Below the pieces are notes generated by a model. It was not told where the DNA came from, made no database searches, and saw nothing but the letters and a program-made list of their open reading frames with translations. Positions 1 to 10,289 of a stretch of DNA of 64,000 nucleotides are shown in pieces; within the stretch, counting starts at the first letter, position 1, and each line of letters opens with the position of its first letter. The translations under genes and the position numbers were made by a program. Origin of the DNA: Blastococcus sp. CPCC 205250 (GTDB taxonomy: Bacteria; Actinomycetota; Actinomycetes; Mycobacteriales; Geodermatophilaceae); the NCBI RefSeq assembly GCF_019799925.1, contig NZ_JABGCG010000003.1:124001-188000 (forward strand), in the 5' to 3' direction.

Positions 1-329
1 GCGCTGCGCACGCCGTAGCTGAACGCCGCGACCTTGATCAGCGGGCTGCCCAGCGTCGCGGCGACGACGCTGGTGAGGGCGGCGACGTTGCTGGACACGT
101 TCGCGGCGTTGCCGGTGATGTCGTCGACGCGCTCGAGGTTGCTGTTCACGTGGGTGACCGTGGTGGTCGCCTGCGCCAGGATCGGCGCGCTCTGCTCACG
201 GACCTGGCGGATCGTCAGCGTGGTCTCGTCGAGCGTGCGGCCCAGCTTGAGCAGCGGGACGGCCAGCAGCAGCACCAACAGCACCAGCGCGAGGGCTGCG
301 ATCAGTCCGGCCCACTCTCCTGCGGACAC
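1..329 (-). CDS. DUF948 membrane protein, C-terminus cut by window edge
   Basis: Only the first 109 codons are in the window. The protein starts with a GTG at 327-329, preceded by an AGGAG-like ribosome site. It has a single N-terminal membrane segment (about residues 8-27, Leu/Ala/Val-rich) followed by a polar, heptad-like region with repeated Thr, Val, Asn and Gln. That layout matches the small DUF948 proteins found next to rarA and alaS in actinobacteria. The function of the family is not established. It lies 133 bases downstream of rarA on the same strand, in the usual order rarA-DUF948-alaS, so alaS is expected just outside the left edge. Confidence 0.7.
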   Translation of the reverse strand, partial: MSAGEWAGLIAALALVLLVLLLAVPLLKLGRTLDETTLTIRQVREQSAPILAQATTTVTHVNSNLERVDDITGNAANVSSNVAALTSVVAATLGSPLIKVAAFSYGVRS

Positions 330-462
330 GCGCGGTCTCCTGTTCCTCGGTGGCGACGCCGTGGGGCGGCCGGGGGCGCCCGGCGTGGTCACAGTAGTCG
401 GCGGCCGCCGCGGGGCCCCGGCCGTCCGGGACCGGTGTGGCGCCGGCCGGCGGGTGTGCTGG

Positions 463-1797
<1,335 letters not shown>

Positions 1798-1832
1798 GGG
1801 TACCGACGCTACCCGCGGGGCACGACAGGCCC

Positions 1833-2690
1833 ATGCAGCAGCGACGCCTCGGCGACCGGACCGTCAGCGCGATCGGACTGGGCGCCATGCCCCTGTCCAC
1901 CAGGGAGCAACGGCCCTCGCCGGCCGAGGCGGAAGCGGTCGTCCACGCCGCCCTGGACGCCGGGGTGACGCTCGTCGACACCGCCGACGCCTACGCCGCC
2001 GACGAGTCGGAGTTCGGCCACAACGAGGAACTGGTCGCCCGGGCGCTGCGCTCCTACGGCGGCGGGGCCGGCGACGTCCTGGTCGCCACCAAGGGCGGGC
2101 ACACCCGGCAGGGCAGCGACTGGGGCCTCGACGGGTCGCCGGCCTACCTGCGCCGGGCGTGCGAGGGGTCGCTGCGCCGGCTGGGCGTCGACGCGATCGG
2201 CCTGTACCAGTTCCACCGGCCCGACCCCGCCACGCCGTGGGAGGAGTCGATGGCCGGCCTGCGCGCCCTGGTCGACGACGGTCTGGTGCGGATGGTCGGG
2301 GTCTCCAACGCCGACGTGGCCCAGATCGACGTCGCCCGGTCGGTGCTCGGCGACGCCCTCGTCGCGGTGCAGAACCAGTTCTCCCCCGCCTACCGGTCCT
2401 CCGCCGGCGAGCTGGCCCACTGCGCCGCCACCGGCCTGGCGTTCCTGCCGTGGAGCCCCTTCGGCGGGGTCTCGGCGGCCGGGTCGCTGGACACCACCGC
2501 GCCGGCCTTCGCCGAGGTCGCCGAGGAGCTCGGGGTGTCGGTGTACCGGGTGACGCTGGCCTGGCACCTGGCGCAGGCCGACGTCGTCCTGCCCATCCCC
2601 GGTGCCTCCCGGCCGTCGTCGATCACCGACTCCGCCGCCGCGGCGGACCTCGAGCTCACGCCCGAGCAGCTGGCCCGGCTCGCCGGCTGA
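1833..2690 (+). CDS. Aldo/keto reductase
   Basis: A 285-residue NADPH-dependent reductase of the aldo/keto reductase superfamily, a cytosolic TIM barrel. The catalytic tetrad can be placed at Asp49 (in LVDTADAYA), Tyr54, Lys87 (VATKGG) and His128 (YQFHRPD). The C-terminal [10 protein letters not shown] segment is the usual cofactor-binding end. The start ATG follows the divergent rarA start by 35 bases. The substrate cannot be told from sequence. It ends 18 bases before the convergent Lrp gene. A second, less similar family member lies at 9.3-10.3 kb. Confidence 0.88.
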   Translation: MQQRRLGDRTVSAIGLGAMPLSTREQRPSPAEAEAVVHAALDAGVTLVDTADAYAADESEFGHNEELVARALRSYGGGAGDVLVATKGGHTRQGSDWGLDGSPAYLRRACEGSLRRLGVDAIGLYQFHRPDPATPWEESMAGLRALVDDGLVRMVGVSNADVAQIDVARSVLGDALVAVQNQFSPAYRSSAGELAHCAATGLAFLPWSPFGGVSAAGSLDTTAPAFAEVAEELGVSVYRVTLAWHLAQADVVLPIPGASRPSSITDSAAAADLELTPEQLARLAG

Positions 2691-2708
2691 CCCGCCGGCC
2701 GGCCCGCG

Positions 2709-3161
2709 TCACTGCGGCCGGTCGACCAGCGTGGACAGCACGATGAGGGTCCGCGTCCGCGCGATGGTGGGTGCCCGCCGCAGCCGCTCCACCACCGACT
2801 CCAGGTGGGCGATCCCCCGCACCCGCACCCGGACGACGGCGTCGGGCTCGCCGGAGACGGTGAAGGCGGAGACGACCTCGTCGATGGCCGCCACGGCGGA
2901 GCGGACGTCGGTCGGCGCCGTGCGGTCGGTGCAGTAGACCTCCACCAGCGCCTCCAGGTCCTCGCTGGTGCGGCGGGGGTCCACGCGCGCGCCGTAGCCG
3001 GTGATCACGCCGCTGGCCTCCAGCCGGTCGACGCGCCGCTTGACGGCACTGGCCGACAGCGCGACCTCACGGCCGAGGTCGGCGAAGCTGCGCCGCGCGT
3101 CCGCGCGCAGGCACGCAACGATCGTGCGGTCGACGTCGTCCAGCGCGCGCGGTCCCTGCAT
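2709..3161 (-). CDS. Lrp/AsnC family transcriptional regulator
   Basis: 150 residues with the two-domain Lrp layout. An N-terminal helix-turn-helix covers about residues 8-55 (LDDVDRTIVACLRADARR, then SASAVKRRVDRLEASGVITGY). A C-terminal RAM/AsnC ligand-binding domain follows (about 65-145). The reading frame extends upstream to 3389, but the HTH position and the divergent lyase make the ATG at 3159-3161 the sensible start. It is transcribed away from the aromatic ammonia-lyase gene with only 61 bases between start codons, the classic arrangement for an Lrp protein controlling a neighbouring amino-acid catabolic gene. The ligand is probably an amino acid, perhaps aromatic (inference). Confidence 0.88.
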   Translation of the reverse strand: MQGPRALDDVDRTIVACLRADARRSFADLGREVALSASAVKRRVDRLEASGVITGYGARVDPRRTSEDLEALVEVYCTDRTAPTDVRSAVAAIDEVVSAFTVSGEPDAVVRVRVRGIAHLESVVERLRRAPTIARTRTLIVLSTLVDRPQ

Positions 3162-3222
3162 GTCGCGACGGTTCCACGGCGGGGGCGTTGTGTCGACGGT
3201 CACTGCTGCGCAGAGTCCGTGC

Positions 3223-4857
3223 ATGACCGCCGCCGCCACGCTGCCCACGCCGACCGGCTCGGGGTCCGAGCTCGAGCTGGACGGCCGCTCGCTCACCGTC
3301 GCCGACGCGCTCGCCGTCGCCCGCCGCGCCCGCTCGGTGCGGCTGGCCGGCCCCGCCCGCGAGGCCATGGGGCGCAGTCGGGCGCTCAAGCAGCGGCTGA
3401 TCGCGGAGGAGATCCCGATCTACGGGGTCACGACGGGGTTCGGCGACTCCGCGCACCGGCAGATCGCGCCGGACCGGGCGGCGGCCCTGCAGCAGAACAT
3501 GCTGCGCTTCCTCGGGTGCGGCACCGGCCCGGTCGCCCCGGCCGAGGTGGTCCGCGTGACGATGCTGCTGCGGGCCAACTGCCTGGCCAAGGGCAACTCC
3601 GGCGTGCGGGCGGACCTGGTCGACCAGCTGCTGGCGCTGCTGGCGGTCGACGCCCTGCCCGCGATCCCCGAGCGCGGCTCGTGCGGGGCCAGCGGGGACC
3701 TGGTCCCGCTGTCCTACGTCGGGCGGGCGCTGGTCGGCGAGGCCCCCGTGCTCGTCGACGGCCGCCCGGTGCCCGCCGTGGAGGTCCTCGCCGGGCTCGG
3801 CCGGGACCCGCTGCGACTGGAGGCCAAGGAGGGCCTGGCGCTGACCAACGGCACGTCGTTCACCACCGCGTTCGGCGTCCTGGCGGTGGGCGGGGCGACG
3901 GAGCTCGCGACCGTCTGCGACCTGCTCACCGGCATGGCGTCGGAGGCGCTGCTGGGCAACCGCGGCCACATGAACGACTTCCTGTTCGACGCGGCCAAGC
4001 CGCACCCGGGCTCGGTGGCGAGCGCCGCGAACGTGCGGGCGGTGCTGCGGGACTCCCGGCTGGCCCTTGACAGCGAGGACCTGTTCGCCGGCGGGATGGG
4101 CGCCAGCGGCTTCCGCGAGCTCGACCGGCAGGTGCAGGACCGGTACTCGATCCGGTGCTCCCCGCACGTCGTCGGCGTGCTGCGCGACGTGCTCACCTGG
4201 GTGGGCGGCTGGGTGGCCACGGAGATCAACGCCTCCGACGACAACCCCCTGTTCGACGTGGCGGCCGGCCGGGTGCAGAGCGGCGGCAACTTCTACGCCG
4301 GCCACGTGGGCCAGGCCATGGACTCGCTCAAGGTCGCCGTCGCCAACGTCTGCGACCTGCTCGACCGCCAGCTCGAGCTCCTCGTCGACGAGAAGTTCAA
4401 CGCCGGCCTGACCCCCAACCTGGTGCCGCGGTTCGGTCCCGACTCCCCGGAGGCCGGGCTGCACCACGGGTTCAAGGGGATGCAGCTGTGCTCCTCGGCC
4501 ATGACCGCCGAGGCGCTGAAGCTGTCGGCGCCGGCGACGGTCCACTCCCGGTCCACCGAGTGCCACAACCAGGACAAGGTCTCGATGGGCACCATCGCCG
4601 CCCGCGACGCCCGCTCCGTCGTCGAGCTGGCCCAAGAGGTGGCGGCCATCCACCTGCTCGCTGTCTGCCAGGCGCTCGAGCTGCGCGGCCTGGACCGGGC
4701 CGGCGCGCTCAGCCGTGCGGCGGTCGCGCTCGTCCGCGAGCGCGTACCCGCGCTGACCGTCGACCGGCCCATGGACGGCGACGTCGCCGCGGCGGCGGAG
4801 CTCATCCGTTCCGGCCGGCTGTCCGACCTCCTCGCCGGGACCTCGACCTCAGGCTGA
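3223..4857 (+). CDS. Aromatic amino acid ammonia-lyase (histidine/phenylalanine lyase family), PAL-like selectivity residues
   Basis: 544 residues, start ATG at 3223. The Ala-Ser-Gly triad that forms the MIO prosthetic group is at 156-158 in GSCGASGDLVPLS, and the catalytic Tyr loop IYGVTTGFGD is at 66-75. The enzyme removes ammonia from an aromatic amino acid to give a 2,3-unsaturated acid. At the substrate-selectivity position, equivalent to His-Leu in bacterial tyrosine lyases and Ser-His in HutH, this protein has Phe96-Leu97 (LQQNMLRFLGCG), as in phenylalanine lyases. No hutU, hutI or hutG gene is in the window. I therefore lean to phenylalanine or a related substrate, although automatic pipelines may call it hutH. 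Divergent from an Lrp regulator; the 3' end overlaps the convergent membrane protein by 9 bases. Confidence 0.85.
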   Translation: MTAAATLPTPTGSGSELELDGRSLTVADALAVARRARSVRLAGPAREAMGRSRALKQRLIAEEIPIYGVTTGFGDSAHRQIAPDRAAALQQNMLRFLGCGTGPVAPAEVVRVTMLLRANCLAKGNSGVRADLVDQLLALLAVDALPAIPERGSCGASGDLVPLSYVGRALVGEAPVLVDGRPVPAVEVLAGLGRDPLRLEAKEGLALTNGTSFTTAFGVLAVGGATELATVCDLLTGMASEALLGNRGHMNDFLFDAAKPHPGSVASAANVRAVLRDSRLALDSEDLFAGGMGASGFRELDRQVQDRYSIRCSPHVVGVLRDVLTWVGGWVATEINASDDNPLFDVAAGRVQSGGNFYAGHVGQAMDSLKVAVANVCDLLDRQLELLVDEKFNAGLTPNLVPRFGPDSPEAGLHHGFKGMQLCSSAMTAEALKLSAPATVHSRSTECHNQDKVSMGTIAARDARSVVELAQEVAAIHLLAVCQALELRGLDRAGALSRAAVALVRERVPALTVDRPMDGDVAAAAELIRSGRLSDLLAGTSTSG

Positions 4858-5811
4858 GGGCGAGACCGCCGGTGTCCCCGGGCTCTCCGCCGGAGCCCGG
4901 GTGTGCTCGCGCGTGGCGAGGACGCCGGCGACGGCGAACGCCCCGACGACCGCCCCGACGACCGCCACCACCCACGGCGTCATCGCGCGGTGCTCGGGCG
5001 ACGACGCCTCGCCGAACACCTGCCAGGCGGCCGACAGCGAGTCGACCAGCGTGTCCGGGAGCCCGGCGCCGGACCGCAGCAGCGGCTCGAGGTAGACCAG
5101 CGCCGTGAGCGCCGGCCCGGTGTACCAGGCCAGCAGCAGGACGACCGGCCAGCCGAGCAGCCGCACCGCGGGCCGCAGCCCCACGGCGACCAGCGCCAGC
5201 ACCAGGACGACGGCCCCGGCCCAGGTCGCCACCCGGTCCAGCGACGCGTACGCCTCCGCGCCGACGACGCGGACCAGGACCGAGGACACCCACGACGGCG
5301 CCAGCCCGGCGAGGACGCCCAGGGCCGGCCCGGCGGACGGACGACCCAGCACCGACAGCGAGCCGAGCAGCCAGCCGGCCGCCGCGGTACCGACGACGGC
5401 TGCGGCCAGCCAGGTGAGCACGACGGAGTCCGACGCGAAGGAGCCCGGCGCCCCGGTGCGCACGGCCGACGAGGACTGCGCGAGCGTGACGACCACGGCC
5501 AGCGCCACCCCGCCGGCGGTCGCGGCCAGCGCCGGTCCCCGGCGGGCGGCGAGGCGGCCCAGCAGACCGGCGGCGATCCCGCCGACGGCGGCGCCCAGGA
5601 CGAGCCCGCTGAGCAGGGAGGTGTCCAGCGGCAGGCTCGTGCCCCGCCCCGGGGAGACGCCCGGCGCCGCGCCGCCCAGCAGCCACCACAGGTACCCGCC
5701 CACCCACCACACCGCGGCCGCCAGCGGCAGCAGCGCCCAGGCGGGGAGGGCGGGCCGGCGGGCCGCCGGACGCGCCGGGGCCGCCGGCGCGGTGGCGACG
5801 GCGGCCGTCAC
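4849..5811 (-). CDS. Polytopic membrane protein of unknown function
   Basis: 320 residues beginning at a GTG that overlaps the TGA stop of the upstream aminotransferase (GTGA at 5808-5811), so translation is probably coupled. After a Pro/Ala-rich cytoplasmic start (about 25 residues) there are roughly seven or eight hydrophobic segments, including AWALLPLAAAVWWVGGYLWWL near the N-terminus. It ends with a short Pro-rich polar tail. I do not recognise a named family. Coupling to the class V aminotransferase is the only functional hint. The C-terminal codons overlap the end of the ammonia-lyase gene on the opposite strand. Confidence 0.72.
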   Translation of the reverse strand: MTAAVATAPAAPARPAARRPALPAWALLPLAAAVWWVGGYLWWLLGGAAPGVSPGRGTSLPLDTSLLSGLVLGAAVGGIAAGLLGRLAARRGPALAATAGGVALAVVVTLAQSSSAVRTGAPGSFASDSVVLTWLAAAVVGTAAAGWLLGSLSVLGRPSAGPALGVLAGLAPSWVSSVLVRVVGAEAYASLDRVATWAGAVVLVLALVAVGLRPAVRLLGWPVVLLLAWYTGPALTALVYLEPLLRSGAGLPDTLVDSLSAAWQVFGEASSPEHRAMTPWVVAVVGAVVGAFAVAGVLATREHTRAPAESPGTPAVSPSA

Positions 5812-6899
5812 CGGCGCAGGGCCGCACGCAGCGCGGCCAGGACCAGGGCCACGCGGTCGGGGCGGGCGTTGGCGCCCATGAGGCCGATCCGCCAGACGGT
5901 CGCCGCGTAGGCGCCGACGCCGCCGCCGATCTCGAGGTCGAACCGCTCCAGCAGGTCTGCGCGCACCGCGGCGGAGTCCACGCCGTCGGGCACGCACACC
6001 GTGGTGAGCTCGGGCAGCCGGTGCCCCTCGGCGGCGAAGAGCTCCAGCCCGAGCTCCGCGAGGCCCTCGTGCAGCAGCCGGCCGGCCTCGGCGTGCCGGG
6101 CGTGGACGGCGTCCAGCCCCTCGTCGAGGATCCGGCCGAGCGCGGCGTGCAGGGACACGACCATGCCGGTGGGCGCGGTGTGGTGGTAGGTCCGACCGCC
6201 GCTGCCCGCGGCCTCGCCGGCGTAGCCGCCGAGCATGCCCAGGTCGAGGTACCAGCTCTGCGGCTCCTCGATCCGCCGCTCCCAGGCACGGTCGTTGATG
6301 GTGAACGGCGCGAGGCCCGGGGCGGTGCCCAGGCACTTCTGCGACCCCGAGTAGGCGAGGTCCACGCCCCAGTCGTCCAGCCGCACCGGGATGCCGCCGA
6401 GCGAGGTCACGCAGTCGGCGAGGAGCAGGGCGTCGCCCTTGCCGGCCGCGAGCGGCTCCAGGTCCGACCGGACGCCGGTCGAGGTCTCGGCGTGCACCGC
6501 GGCGATCAGCTTGGGCGACGGGTGGGCGGCGAGCACGCGCTCGGCGTCGACCGGCCGGCCCCACTCGTGGTCGACCCGCACGACCTCCGCGCCGCAGCGC
6601 GAGGCGACGTCGACCATGCGCTCGCCGAACAGGCCGTTGACCGCCACGACGACGACGTCGCCGGGGCCCACGGTGTTGACGAACGCCGCCTCCATGCCCG
6701 CCGACCCCGTCGCCGACAGCGGCAGGGTCCGCCGGTTCGCCGTCCCGAAGACCTGGCGCAGCCGGTCGGAGGTCTCGTCGAGGATGCCGAGGAAGACCGG
6801 GTCCAGGTGGCCGAGCAGCGGCTGCCCGAGGGCCACCGTCGCCTCCGGGTAGGGGTTGGACGGGCCGGGTCCGAGCAGGGTGCGGGCGCGCAGCGGCAT
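5808..6899 (-). CDS. Class V aminotransferase (alanine/serine-glyoxylate aminotransferase family)
   Basis: 363 residues, PLP-dependent fold type I. The PLP-binding lysine is Lys188 in SGSQKCLGTAPGL, with Asp162 (ADCVTSLGG) as the expected partner of the pyridine nitrogen. The N-terminal GPGPSNPYPEA and the SATGSAGMEA segment are typical of the AGXT/serine-glyoxylate group, which also includes ureidoglycine-glyoxylate aminotransferases and soluble hydrogenase small subunits. Family membership is clear but the exact amino donor is not. It starts at 6899, 65 bases from the divergent gene at 6965, and is coupled to a downstream membrane protein. Confidence 0.85.
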   Translation of the reverse strand: MPLRARTLLGPGPSNPYPEATVALGQPLLGHLDPVFLGILDETSDRLRQVFGTANRRTLPLSATGSAGMEAAFVNTVGPGDVVVVAVNGLFGERMVDVASRCGAEVVRVDHEWGRPVDAERVLAAHPSPKLIAAVHAETSTGVRSDLEPLAAGKGDALLLADCVTSLGGIPVRLDDWGVDLAYSGSQKCLGTAPGLAPFTINDRAWERRIEEPQSWYLDLGMLGGYAGEAAGSGGRTYHHTAPTGMVVSLHAALGRILDEGLDAVHARHAEAGRLLHEGLAELGLELFAAEGHRLPELTTVCVPDGVDSAAVRADLLERFDLEIGGGVGAYAATVWRIGLMGANARPDRVALVLAALRAALRR

Positions 6900-6964
6900 G
6901 GCCGGGAAACTACCGGCGCCGCAGCTCCCGGGACCTGTCAGCGGCCGGTGCGAGTCTGCCCTCC

Positions 6965-7447
6965 GTGACGATCTCCGGGCAGCACGACTTCGACTTCGTC
7001 TTCGGCCGGTGGCGGGTGCACAACCGCAAGCTCCGGGACAACGCCGACCCCGCCTGCGACGAGTGGGTCGAGTTCGAGGCGACGAGCGAGGCCTTCCCGC
7101 TGCTCGGCGGCTCGGGCCACCTCGACCGCATCCACGTGCCCCGTCCGCCGGACGGCCCCGCGTGGGAGGGCCTCACCCTCCGCCTGTTCGACCCGGTCGC
7201 CGGCACGTGGAGCATCCACTGGAGCTCGACGCGGGTCCCCGGCCGGCTGGACCCGCCGGTGGTGGGCCGGTTCACCGGGGACCGCGGCGTGTTCGAGGGC
7301 GAGGACGTGCTGGCCGGCCGGCCGGTGCGGCTCCGCTTCGAGTGGCGAGCCGATCCGGACCGGCCGACGTGGACGCAGGCGTTCTCCTGGGACGGCGGCG
7401 CGACCTGGCGGCCGAACTGGGCGATGACGCTCAGCCGGCTCGCCTGA
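6965..7447 (+). CDS. Hypothetical protein, DUF1579-like
   Basis: 160 residues, GTG start. The N-terminus HDFDFVFGRWRVHNRKL and a Trp-rich beta pattern (TWSIHWSST, FEWRADPDRPTWTQAFSWDGG, TWRPNW) resemble small DUF1579-type proteins with a lipocalin-like or SRPBCC-like single beta-barrel. No signal peptide or membrane segment is evident, so it is probably cytosolic. No ligand or reaction can be assigned. It is divergent from the class V aminotransferase and convergent with aspS, from which it is separated by 15 bases. Confidence 0.72.
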   Translation: MTISGQHDFDFVFGRWRVHNRKLRDNADPACDEWVEFEATSEAFPLLGGSGHLDRIHVPRPPDGPAWEGLTLRLFDPVAGTWSIHWSSTRVPGRLDPPVVGRFTGDRGVFEGEDVLAGRPVRLRFEWRADPDRPTWTQAFSWDGGATWRPNWAMTLSRLA

Positions 7448-7462
7448 TCCGCACCCGCCGGA

Positions 7463-9241
7463 TCAGCCCTTGGTGGGGTCGCTGGGCCCAGGGGCACCGG
7501 GCTGGCCGGGGAGCGCGGGCTCCTCCGGCGTCGCGTCGATGCCCGCCTCCTTGCGCTGCGCGTCGCTGATGGGCGTCGGCGCGCCGGTGAGCGGGTCGAA
7601 ACCGGCCCCGGTCTTCGGGAAGGCGATGACCTCGCGGATCGAGTCGACGCCGGCCAGCAGCGCGGTCAGCCGGTCCCAGCCCAGGGCGGCGCCGGCGTGC
7701 GGCGGCGGGCCGTAGGCGAACGCCTCGAGGAAGAAGCCGAACCGCTCGCGGGCCTCCTCGCGGGACATGCCGAGGGTCTCGAACACCCGCTCCTGCAGGG
7801 CGGCGTCGTGGATACGCACCGACCCGCTCATCACCTCGTTGCCGTTGATCACCATGTCGTAGGCGTCGGACAGCGCCGCGCCCTTGTCCTCGGCGAAGCG
7901 GTCGCGCCACTCCGGCGTGGGCGAGGTGAACGGGTGGTGCATGAAGGTCCAGTCGCCGTCCTCGGTCTCCTCGAACATCGGGAAGTCGACGACGAAGAGG
8001 AACGACCAGCTGCCCGGCTCGATGAGCTCCAGCCGCTTGGCGATCTCGTTGCGGGCGGCGCCGAGCAGCTCCTGGGAGGTGCGGCGGGCCCCCGCGGCGA
8101 AGAAGACGCAGTCCCCCGGCTTCGCGCCGACGGCCTCGACCAGGCCGTCGCGCTCGGCCTCGGAGATGTTCTTGGCCACCGGCCCGCCGAGGGTGCCGTC
8201 CTCGGCGATGGTCACGTAGGCCAGGCCCCGGGAGCCGCGGGAGCGGGCCCAGTCCTGCCAGGCGTCGAACGCCCGCCGCGGCTGCGAGCCGCCGCCGGGC
8301 ATGACGACCGCGCCGACGTAGGGCGCCTGGAACACCCGGAACGGGGTGTCGGCGAAGTAGGAGGTCAGCTCGGTCAGCTCGATCCCGAAGCGCAGGTCGG
8401 GCTTGTCGGAGCCGAAGCGGTCCATCGCCTCGCGGTAGGTCATCCGCGGGATCTCGGGGACGTCGTAGGCGGCGAGCTCGCGCCAGAGCGACCGGACGAC
8501 GTCCTCGGCGATGGCCAGGACGTCGTCGCGCTCGACGAAGCTCATCTCGAAGTCCAGCTGGGTGAACTCCGGCTGACGGTCGGCGCGGAAGTCCTCGTCC
8601 CGGAAGCAGCGGGCGATCTGGTAGTAGCGCTCCAGGCCGCCGATCATGAGCAGCTGCTTGAACAGCTGCGGCGACTGCGGCAGCGCGTACCACTTGCTCG
8701 GCTGCAGCCGGACGGGGACGACGAAGTCGCGGGCCCCCTCGGGCGTGGACCGGGTCAGCGTCGGCGTCTCGACCTCGGTGAACCCGTGGCCGGCCATGAC
8801 GCCGCGGGCGACGCGGTTGACCTCGCTGCGCAGGCGCATGATCCGGGCGGGGTCCTGGCGGCGGAGGTCGAGGTACCGGAACCGGTAGCGGACGTCGTCG
8901 GACGCCGCCTGGTCGGTCTCGATCGGGAACGGCAGGGGCGCCGCCGACGACAGCACGCGCAGCTCGGTGGCGGCCACCTCGATCTCGCCGGTGGGCAGCT
9001 CGGGGTTCTCGTTGCCGGCGGGGCGCTGGCGGACCTCTCCGGTGACGAGCACGCAGTACTCGTTGCGCAGCGCGTGCGCCTCCTCCTCGCGGACGACGAC
9101 CTGGACGTAGCCCGAGGCGTCGCGCAGGTCGAGGAACACCACGCCGCCGTGGTCGCGGCGGCGGGCGACCCAGCCGGCGAGGGTGACCGTCGAGCCGGCG
9201 TCGGAACCGCGCAGGGTGCCGGCGTCATGGGTGCGGAGCAC
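7463..9241 (-). CDS. aspS: Aspartate--tRNA ligase
   Basis: 592 residues, the normal length for bacterial-type AspRS. An OB-fold anticodon-binding domain lies at about 1-110 ([16 protein letters not shown]). The class II catalytic core follows: motif 1 around [19 protein letters not shown], motif 2 at [18 protein letters not shown] and motif 3 at [13 protein letters not shown]. The GAD insertion domain lies between motifs 2 and 3. The start is the GTG at 9241, because GGAAGAG stands just upstream and the next residues match AspRS N-termini; the frame stays open far upstream. Whether it is discriminating or also charges tRNA-Asn was not determined. It follows the aldo/keto reductase gene by 29 bases. 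Confidence 0.96.
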   Translation of the reverse strand: MLRTHDAGTLRGSDAGSTVTLAGWVARRRDHGGVVFLDLRDASGYVQVVVREEEAHALRNEYCVLVTGEVRQRPAGNENPELPTGEIEVAATELRVLSSAAPLPFPIETDQAASDDVRYRFRYLDLRRQDPARIMRLRSEVNRVARGVMAGHGFTEVETPTLTRSTPEGARDFVVPVRLQPSKWYALPQSPQLFKQLLMIGGLERYYQIARCFRDEDFRADRQPEFTQLDFEMSFVERDDVLAIAEDVVRSLWRELAAYDVPEIPRMTYREAMDRFGSDKPDLRFGIELTELTSYFADTPFRVFQAPYVGAVVMPGGGSQPRRAFDAWQDWARSRGSRGLAYVTIAEDGTLGGPVAKNISEAERDGLVEAVGAKPGDCVFFAAGARRTSQELLGAARNEIAKRLELIEPGSWSFLFVVDFPMFEETEDGDWTFMHHPFTSPTPEWRDRFAEDKGAALSDAYDMVINGNEVMSGSVRIHDAALQERVFETLGMSREEARERFGFFLEAFAYGPPPHAGAALGWDRLTALLAGVDSIREVIAFPKTGAGFDPLTGAPTPISDAQRKEAGIDATPEEPALPGQPGAPGPSDPTKG

Positions 9242-9270
9242 GGGGATCTCTTCCTTCGGTGGAGGTTCGG

Positions 9271-10281
9271 TTACCAGCGGTCGTGCACGTGCGCGCGGAT
9301 GCGCTCGTCGTACACCCGCTCGAGGTCGGCGAGCTGGCCGGCGGTGAGGGCGGGCAGGCCGGCGGCGGCGACGTTGCCGCGCACCTGCTCGACGCTGCGC
9401 GCGCCGGGGATGACGGCGGTGACGCCGGGCTGGTCGATCGCCCAACGCAGCGCGAAGGCCGCCGTCGGGGTGTCCCCGGCGATGTCGGCGACCTCGCGGG
9501 CCGCGGCGACGCCCACCTCGAACGGCACGCCGGCGAAGGTCTCGCCCACGTCGAACGCCTCGCCGTTGCGGTTGAAGTTCCGGTGGTCGTCGTCGGGGAA
9601 CGTCGTCGACTCGTCGTACTTGCCGGTGAGCAGGCCGCTGGCCAGCGGCACGCGGGCGAGCACGCCCACCTCCGCGGCGCGCGCGGCGGGCAGCAGCTCC
9701 TCCAGCGGCTTGCGCCGGAAGACGTTGAGGATCACCTGGATCGTCGCCACGCCGGGGTGCTGCAGCGCGGTCAGCCCCTCCGCCACGGTCTCCACCGACA
9801 CCCCGTAGGCGGCGATCGAGCCGTCGGCCACGAACCCGTCGAGGGTGTCGTAGACGCGCTGGTCGGAGTAGACGGCCGTCGGCGGGCAGTGCAGCTGCAC
9901 CAGGTCCAGCGTCTCCACCCCGAGGTTCCGGCGCGACCGGTCGACCCAGGCGCGGAGGTTCTCCGGGGTGTACTCCTCGGCGGTGAACGGGTCGGCGCGG
10001 CGGCCGGCCTTGGTCGCCACGAACGGCCGCTCCATCGCTCGGCCCTGCCCCCCGACCCCGCCCGTCTGCACAGCCAGCGCCCGGCGGATGCGCTCCTCGG
10101 AGCGCCCGTCGCCGTAGACGTCGGCGGTGTCGAGCAGAGTGACGCCGGCCCCCAGCGCCGCGGAGAGGACCTCCTCGGCGGCCTCGTCGTCGACGTCGCC
10201 CCAGTCGCCGCCGAGCTGCCAGGTGCCCAGGCCGACGACGCCGACCTCCGCGCCGGTCCGGCCCAGCGGCCGCTGCTCCAT
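9271..10281 (-). CDS. Aldo/keto reductase
   Basis: 336 residues from the ATG at 10281, which has GGGGGAG 11 bases upstream. A GTG at 10293 that overlaps the hisS stop (GTGA) is an alternative giving four extra residues. The N-terminus [19 protein letters not shown] is typical of the general-stress/YhdN-like branch. Tetrad residues are the Asp and Tyr of [11 protein letters not shown], Lys in FVATKAG and His in LVQLHCPP. The C-terminal [11 protein letters not shown] is the NADPH phosphate-binding loop. The substrate is unknown. It sits between hisS and aspS on the same strand. Confidence 0.88.
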   Translation of the reverse strand: MEQRPLGRTGAEVGVVGLGTWQLGGDWGDVDDEAAEEVLSAALGAGVTLLDTADVYGDGRSEERIRRALAVQTGGVGGQGRAMERPFVATKAGRRADPFTAEEYTPENLRAWVDRSRRNLGVETLDLVQLHCPPTAVYSDQRVYDTLDGFVADGSIAAYGVSVETVAEGLTALQHPGVATIQVILNVFRRKPLEELLPAARAAEVGVLARVPLASGLLTGKYDESTTFPDDDHRNFNRNGEAFDVGETFAGVPFEVGVAAAREVADIAGDTPTAAFALRWAIDQPGVTAVIPGARSVEQVRGNVAAAGLPALTAGQLADLERVYDERIRAHVHDRW

Positions 10282-10289
10282 CGAGGTGC

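Noticed and set aside
3223..4857. Simple hutH (histidine catabolism) annotation
   Set aside because: Selectivity residues are Phe-Leu and no other hut genes are near; kept as a general aromatic ammonia-lyase with PAL-like features.
9251..9262. Possible extension of aspS into the upstream reductase frame (948-residue open frame)
   Set aside because: The frame only runs through because stops are rare; aspS has a proper ribosome site and family N-terminus at 9241, and the reductase is complete in another frame.
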